Source: an uncultured Slackia sp. (GTDB taxonomy: Bacteria > Actinomycetota > Coriobacteriia > Coriobacteriales > Eggerthellaceae). Taken from it: 8,782 bases of DNA. Shown one piece after another: positions 5,842-8,782 of this stretch. Positions within the stretch are counted from its first letter, which is position 1; every line of letters begins with the position of its first letter. A program made the position numbers and the translations under genes. Location: assembly GCA_900555495.1 (NCBI GenBank), contig USLD01000045.1, positions 1 through 8,782 on the forward strand. The letters run 5' to 3'. Under the pieces are notes generated by a model. That model did not search any database and had not been told where the DNA came from. It saw nothing but the letters and a program-made list of their open reading frames with translations.

Positions 5842-6431
5842 CGACCGTGGCCGAAACCTGCGCCGTCGCCGTGGCCATGGCCGCGGCCGTAACCGTAGCC
5901 GCATCCGACGCCGTCCTGGCGATTGTCGCACACGCCGTCGCCGTCGGCGTCCACATAACCGCCGGGATAGGCCGCGCCGCACGTATCGCACACGCCGTCG
6001 GCGTCGGCATCGGCGCACGCGCCCGCAGCGCACGCGCCGGCACGGTTGTCGCATACGCCGTCGCCATCGGCGTCGACGAAGCCCTGGCCCGCCCCGTTGC
6101 CGCGACCGAGCGCGCCGTCAGCGCCCTGGCCGCGACCGATATGCGTTCCGAAGTTATCGCACACGCCGTCGGCGTCGGCATCGACGAAGCCCTCGCACGA
6201 AGCCGCCTTGCAGCATGCGTTCTTGGCATACGCGCCCATATCCGCAAGGCACTTGCTGGCCGCCGCCGCACATGCGCGCATGCAGGGAGAATCGCAACCT
6301 GCGCCGGCGCGCGGACCCTGGGCGAATGCGGGAGCCGCAGCCAGCGAGAATGCCAGCGCCGTCGCCGCCAGAACCGCGAACGCCGTTTTGGCAGGCTGGG
6401 CCTTCTTGGCGGTACCGACCGTGTTTTTCAT
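5829..6431 (-). CDS. Secreted Cys-rich protein with four calcium-loop (DxDxDGxxD) repeats
   Basis: The product is 200 aa. It has a clear Sec signal peptide: basic start (MKNTVGTAKKAQPAK), hydrophobic core, and probable cleavage after PAFA at residue 37. The mature N-terminus is Cys-rich and helical-looking (Cys46, 50, 54, 61, 73, 74, 79). Four repeats of the form [FYC]xDADxDGVCD follow at residues 82-94, 118-130, 139-151 and 159-171. Each has the D-x-D-x-D-G-x-x-D spacing of EF-hand-like, dockerin or thrombospondin type 3 calcium loops, with a Cys inside the loop. The tail (178-200) is Gly/His/Tyr-rich with GHGHG and GHGRG. There are 15 cysteines in all. ATG 6431 was chosen for AAAAGAGG just upstream; a longer frame to 6527 would bury the signal peptide. 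It is the first gene of the sigma/anti-sigma unit, so it may be the regulated product or a signal-binding partner. No enzyme function is evident. Confidence 0.85.
   Translation of the reverse strand: MKNTVGTAKKAQPAKTAFAVLAATALAFSLAAAPAFAQGPRAGAGCDSPCMRACAAAASKCLADMGAYAKNACCKAASCEGFVDADADGVCDNFGTHIGRGQGADGALGRGNGAGQGFVDADGDGVCDNRAGACAAGACADADADGVCDTCGAAYPGGYVDADGDGVCDNRQDGVGCGYGYGRGHGHGDGAGFGHGRGAW
5919..6188 (-). repeat. Four 39-nt coding repeats (calcium-loop units)
   Basis: The units lie at 6188-6150, 6080-6042, 6017-5979 and 5957-5919. Each encodes a 13-residue segment around DADxDGVCD. Spacing between units varies (69, 24 and 21 nt), so this is a diverged dispersed set and not a simple tandem array. 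On the plus strand each shows a CACACGCCGTCG or CATACGCCGTCG core. Units 2 and 4 (GD at the second acidic pair) are the closest to each other, as are units 1 and 3 (AD). Confidence 0.85.
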
Positions 6432-6575
6432 ATCGACCTCTTTTCCGATGCACCGCCCGCGCCTGACGCCTCGACCCGTTTCGGCGAAAGCGCCGCGAGC
6501 GGTTTTCTTTCCCTTCGCCTTGAACACGATCGGGCGCGACGTTTCCTTGCAAGAATGTCGAAGAATTTTTTCATC

Positions 6576-7985
6576 CTACGATTCGCGCGCCAGACGCTCG
6601 CCCATCAAATACCCCATGACCGATGCCATCATCAGGCCGCGCGTCCATCCGCTGGAATCTCCCAGGCAATGCAGGTTCTCGATGTTCGTGTCGAACTTCT
6701 CGTCCATTCTCACGCGATTGCTGTAGAACTTCAGCTCGGGCGCATACAGCAGCGTCTCGCCCGCCGCGAAACCGGGAATGGCCTGGTTGACGGCCAGCAT
6801 GAAGTTCATGATCGATGTCATGGTGCGATACGGCATGGCGCTCGTGATATCGCCCGCCACGGCGTCGGGCAGCGTCGGACGCACGTTGGAACGGTTCAGC
6901 TCGTCTTGCCACGTGCGCTTGCCGTCCAGAATGTCGCCGAAACGCTGCACCAGGATGCGGCCCGCGCCCAGCATGTTCACCACCGCACCGATCTTCTGCG
7001 CATAGGCGATCGGCTGGTCGAACGGCTCGCGGAAGTTATGCGAGCACAGAATCGCCAAATTGGTGTTTTCAGACTTGCGTTCTTTATAGGAATGGCCGTT
7101 GACCACCGCCAGTCCGCCGTCGTAGTTCTCTTGGCTCACGAAGCCGCCCGGGTTCTGGCAGAACGTGCGCACCTTGTTGCGGAACGGATTCGGATAGCCG
7201 ATCAGCTTGCTTTCGTAGAGCACGTTGTTCACGCGCTCCATGATTTCGTTGCGCATCTCCACGCGCACGCCCACGTCCACCGGGCCGGGCGCATGCTCGA
7301 TGCCGTGCTCGACGCACAACCGTTCGAGCCAGTCGGCGCCGCGGCGGCCCGTGGCCACCACCACGCGATCGGCGGCGATGGCGCGCTCGATGCCGTCGGG
7401 GCCCTTCACGATTACGCCGCGGCAGACGTCGCCTTCCATGGCCACATCCAGGCATTCCGTGCGAAACAGCAGTTCGACGCCTGCTTCACGCAGGTGGTCC
7501 TCGATCCTGCCGTAGATTTCCTGCGCCTTCTCGGTGCCCAGGTGGCGAATCGGGCAATCCACCAGCTTCAGGCCCGCCTGAATGGCGCGGCGGCGGATTT
7601 CCTTCACCTCGTCGGGAGCGCCCACGCCTTCCACGTGCGTGTCTGCGCCGAAACGCAGGTATATGCCGTCGACGCGTTCGATGGTGTCTTGGGCAAGGCG
7701 CTCGCCGATCAACTCGGGCAAATCGCCGCCCACCTCGCACGACAACGAAAGCTTGCCGTCGGAAAAAGCGCCCGCGCCCGAGAAGCCCGTAGTGATGCGA
7801 CAAGGCTCGCAGCCGACGCAGCGGCCCGTTTTCGCTTTCGGACACGAGCGGTCCTCGATAGCGAGCCCCTTCTCGACGATGACGATACGTGCGGCAACGC
7901 CGCTTTCCAAAAGACCCAACGCAGTGAAGATGCCCGACGGGCCCGCGCCAACGATGACGATGTCGGCGCTCGAATCGAAACGCAT
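6576..7985 (-). CDS. FAD-dependent dehydrogenase of unknown substrate (COG2509-like)
   Basis: The product is 469 aa. The N-terminal Rossmann motif ADIVIVGAGPSGIFTALGLL (dinucleotide binding, 7-26) is followed by IVIVEKG. A four-cysteine block then reads CPKAKTGRCVGCEPC (Cys48, 56, 59, 62), running straight into GFSGAGAFSDGKL (67-79). This combination marks the uncharacterised FAD-dependent dehydrogenase group COG2509. The middle shows VVVATGRRGADWL (208-220), and the C-terminus GDSSGWTRGLMMASVMGYL (442-460) is the second flavin-contact region. The cysteines could bind a metal or an iron-sulfur cluster, or be redox-active; the sequence alone does not decide. ATG 7985 has AGGGGAGG upstream; the 55 further in-frame codons to 8150 do not look like protein. 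No signal peptide, so cytoplasmic. It appears monocistronic, although no terminator is seen before the next gene 145 nt on. The family call is firm; the substrate is not known. Confidence 0.9.
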   Translation of the reverse strand: MRFDSSADIVIVGAGPSGIFTALGLLESGVAARIVIVEKGLAIEDRSCPKAKTGRCVGCEPCRITTGFSGAGAFSDGKLSLSCEVGGDLPELIGERLAQDTIERVDGIYLRFGADTHVEGVGAPDEVKEIRRRAIQAGLKLVDCPIRHLGTEKAQEIYGRIEDHLREAGVELLFRTECLDVAMEGDVCRGVIVKGPDGIERAIAADRVVVATGRRGADWLERLCVEHGIEHAPGPVDVGVRVEMRNEIMERVNNVLYESKLIGYPNPFRNKVRTFCQNPGGFVSQENYDGGLAVVNGHSYKERKSENTNLAILCSHNFREPFDQPIAYAQKIGAVVNMLGAGRILVQRFGDILDGKRTWQDELNRSNVRPTLPDAVAGDITSAMPYRTMTSIMNFMLAVNQAIPGFAAGETLLYAPELKFYSNRVRMDEKFDTNIENLHCLGDSSGWTRGLMMASVMGYLMGERLARES

Positions 7986-8033
7986 GATATTCCTCCCCTT
8001 GTGCAAATCGACGCCGCACGGCGGCGCCTTGGC

Positions 8034-8039
8034 ATTGTA
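8034..8039 (-). promoter_or_regulatory. Candidate -10 box for the flavoprotein gene
   Basis: The minus strand reads TACAAT (5 of 6 to consensus), 48 nt before the flavoprotein ATG. The -35 zone (GATTCGAA region) is poor, so the promoter may be weak or activator-dependent. Confidence 0.4.
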
Positions 8040-8260
8040 GCGCGAAAGGCTTTGTTCGAATCGGGCGCATTCCGTCCGAAAACGCCTCTCTGAAATTGGG
8101 CAGCTGTCCAAGGAATAGCGCGGTTGCGCCGCATATCGCATCCTCTGCACAAATATGGCACTTAATCAGGCTAAAGTACTTCTACGAAAACATCCGAGGT
8201 GCGGCATTGACGCTCCGTCAACGCGCGAAACCCGCCCCGATCATCGCCCTTCAGTCGAAT

Positions 8261-8280
8261 ATCAGGCGCTTTCACCTGAT
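8261..8280. repeat. Inverted repeat ATCAGG-N8-CCTGAT, possible operator
   Basis: ATCAGG at 8261-8266 and CCTGAT at 8275-8280 form a dyad. A third related copy, AATCAGG, lies at 8164-8170. The repeats are short, and the role as a regulator site between divergent transcripts is a guess. Confidence 0.3.
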
Positions 8281-8385
8281 TAGACCGATAATCCCGCCCA
8301 ATCCGCGCCCAGAGGAAAAACACCGCCGAAAACCATGCCGAACCTGAAAATGCTAGCGGTCGAATCGAAGCGGCAGACGGGATAT

Positions 8386-8415
8386 TTGTCGATCCTTTTT
8401 GGGCGAATGTACAAT
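8386..8415 (+). promoter_or_regulatory. Possible upstream promoter
   Basis: TTGTCG (8386-8391) and TACAAT (8410-8415) are separated by 18 bp. It is weaker than the promoter 50 bp downstream and may be a second start or simply part of an AT-rich upstream element. Confidence 0.35.
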
Positions 8416-8430
8416 TTTTTTGCTTTGTTG

Positions 8431-8443
8431 CAATAAATTATTG
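8431..8443. promoter_or_regulatory. Palindrome CAATAA-A-TTATTG over the -35 box, possible operator
   Basis: CAATAAATTATTG is a perfect 6-1-6 dyad whose right edge covers the first three bases of the -35 hexamer TTGACC. A repressor bound here would block the promoter. AT-rich sequence makes short dyads likely by chance, so confidence is low. Confidence 0.35.
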
Positions 8444-8468
8444 ACCATGAAAGCGGCCTCTTTATAAT
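8441..8468 (+). promoter_or_regulatory. Near-consensus sigma-70 promoter
   Basis: TTGACC (8441-8446, 5 of 6) and a perfect TATAAT (8463-8468) are 16 bp apart, with an AT-rich stretch immediately upstream. It is the best promoter in the window. It points rightwards, away from all the large genes, into the 53-codon ORF starting 28 nt past the -10 box. Confidence 0.85.
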
Positions 8469-8496
8469 GAATCTCGCAACATCGAAGGAGTCAGCC

Positions 8497-8658
8497 ATGA
8501 GCAACGGAACCGCACATACCCCGGCCTCCCCAGCCTGCTGCGGCACCCCCCGTTGTCTCCCCTTCATGTTCAATCTCACCCCATTTGATGCCCGCAGCGC
8601 CTGCGGGCATCGCCGTTTCGGCACCGTTTCTCACGCATATTCCTATCGATATCTTTAG
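8497..8658 (+). CDS. Short ORF (53 aa), possible leader peptide; not recognised
   Basis: The ATG at 8497 has AAGGAG 6 nt upstream and lies about 20 nt from the expected transcription start of the strong promoter at 8441-8468. Promoter, spacing and ribosome site argue that it is translated. The peptide begins MSNGTAHTPASPACCGTPRC and ends SHAYSYRYL. It has four cysteines (14, 15, 20, 36), no transmembrane segment and no signal peptide, and matches no family I know. Codons 31-39 lie inside a perfect 11-bp hairpin, and its first half is strikingly C-rich. The more likely reading is a regulatory leader ORF for a gene beyond the window. Alternatives are a small stand-alone peptide or an unrelated RNA with a chance frame. 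An in-frame ATG at 8467 overlaps the -10 box and cannot be used from this promoter. Confidence 0.5.
   Translation: MSNGTAHTPASPACCGTPRCLPFMFNLTPFDARSACGHRRFGTVSHAYSYRYL
8587..8622 (+). other. Perfect 11-bp RNA hairpin plus small second hairpin inside the short ORF
   Basis: GATGCCCGCAG (8587-8597) pairs fully with CTGCGGGCATC (8601-8611) around a 3-nt loop. GCCG-TTT-CGGC (8612-8622) follows at once. No T-run follows on either strand, so it is not a classical terminator. A pause or attenuation structure, melted when ribosomes translate through it, is the inference. Confidence 0.65.
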
Positions 8659-8714
8659 CACACGGATGCAGCGCGGGCGTTGTTTCTCTCTCGCTCGACC
8701 CGCCTCCCGTGTGC
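8658..8714 (+). other. Long-range RNA stem after the short ORF
   Basis: GCACACGG (8658-8665) is complementary to CCGTGTGC (8707-8714). Inside it GCGGG (8673-8677) is complementary to CCCGC (8699-8703). The nested pairing brackets a C/T-rich loop and starts at the last base of the ORF stop codon. This supports a folded untranslated region. Confidence 0.5.
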
Positions 8715-8730
8715 GCCTCCTGGGCGATAC

Positions 8731-8756
8731 GCGTTTTCCGTTTCGACGGAAAACGC
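8731..8756 (+). other. 11-bp hairpin with TTCG tetraloop
   Basis: GCGTTTTCCGT (8731-8741) pairs perfectly with ACGGAAAACGC (8746-8756) around TTCG, a very stable RNA loop type (UUCG). There is no T-tract after it on the plus strand. It could end a small RNA or form part of a leader for a gene past 8782. Confidence 0.65.
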
Positions 8757-8782
8757 TGCGTCCCTCGGGCCGTTTCGTCATA

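Larger units (their letters stand above)
7986..8430. other. Non-coding region between the flavoprotein gene and the right-hand promoter
   Basis: About 445 nt without a credible gene. It contains the -10 candidate for the flavoprotein gene (8034-8039), a short GC hairpin in its leader (CGCCGC/GCGGCG, 8012-8026), an ATCAGG...CCTGAT inverted repeat (8261-8280), a possible upstream plus-strand promoter (8386-8415) and a T-rich stretch near 8395-8425. Short open frames on both strands lack ribosome binding sites and family features. Confidence 0.7.

Noticed and set aside
5919..6188. Spaced repeats that could suggest a CRISPR array
   Set aside because: The repeats are coding units of one frame, diverged and unevenly spaced, within a gene with a signal peptide.
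6482..6512. CGGCG-AAAG-CGCCG hairpin followed by T-rich plus-strand sequence, resembling a terminator
   Set aside because: The T-rich stretch would serve only plus-strand transcription, and there is no plus-strand gene to its left.
6526..6546. GGAAAC followed by CGTG on the minus strand, resembling an ECF-type promoter before the secreted protein gene
   Set aside because: The two elements are only 12 nt apart, whereas ECF promoters need about 16, and no better partner was found. Autoregulation stays a hypothesis without a site.
8046..8066. GTTCGAATC resembling a tRNA T-loop
   Set aside because: The flanking bases do not pair as a T-stem and no acceptor, D or anticodon arms are present.
5826..8093. 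Very long plus-strand open frame (755 codons) opposite the sigma factor, secreted protein and flavoprotein genes
   Set aside because: It is antisense to genes with clear family motifs, has no ribosome site, and its composition (His/Arg/Ala) is what GC-rich codon bias produces on the opposite strand.
8280..8624. Minus-strand open frame of 114 codons antisense to the right-hand promoter and short ORF
   Set aside because: No ribosome site at any start, and its sequence is interrupted by the AT-rich promoter region; no family resemblance.
8666..8782. Plus-strand open frame starting at ATG 8666 and open to the window edge
   Set aside because: No ribosome site, Arg-rich product, and it runs through two predicted RNA stems. 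More sequence to the right would be needed to keep it.

Overview
The window looks like a piece of chromosome from a high-GC Gram-positive bacterium, most likely an actinobacterium of the Coriobacteriia/Eggerthellaceae type. That placement rests on the base composition, strong AAGGAGG-type ribosome binding sites, GTG starts, and the mix of families (YhgE/Pip, a bacitracin/lantibiotic-type ABC exporter with a two-component system, an RsgI-like anti-sigma factor, a COG2509-type flavoprotein). It is an inference; no rRNA or species marker is present. All recognisable genes but one lie on the minus strand, so transcription runs from right to left.

Right to left: (1) 8431-8782 holds a near-consensus plus-strand promoter, a 53-codon ORF with a good ribosome binding site, and a set of strong hairpins. 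It looks like the 5' leader of a gene outside the window, or a small structured RNA or peptide gene. (2) 7986-8430 is non-coding. (3) 6576-7985 encodes a flavoprotein dehydrogenase of unknown substrate with a four-cysteine motif. (4) 6431-4372 is a compact three-gene unit: a secreted Cys-rich protein with four DxDxDGxxD calcium-loop repeats, an ECF sigma factor, and its overlapping membrane anti-sigma partner with an RsgI-like external domain. It ends in a strong intrinsic terminator at 4267-4310. (5) 4196-531 is a response regulator / ABC ATPase / ABC permease / histidine kinase cluster of the kind that senses and exports antimicrobial peptides. It has its own -10 box at 4223-4228 and an 11-bp-phased direct repeat before the ATPase gene. 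(6) 349-1 is the start of a YhgE/Pip-family membrane protein that runs off the left edge.

The two regulatory modules both fit cell-envelope surveillance. The two-component/ABC cluster probably answers peptide antibiotics. The ECF/anti-sigma/secreted-protein unit probably reads an extracellular condition; metal or calcium is one guess, based on the acidic loops, the cysteines, and the His/Gly-rich tails found in both the secreted protein and the anti-sigma factor. The least explained parts are that unit and the structured leader at the right edge. No tRNA, rRNA, CRISPR array, insertion sequence or prophage gene was seen.
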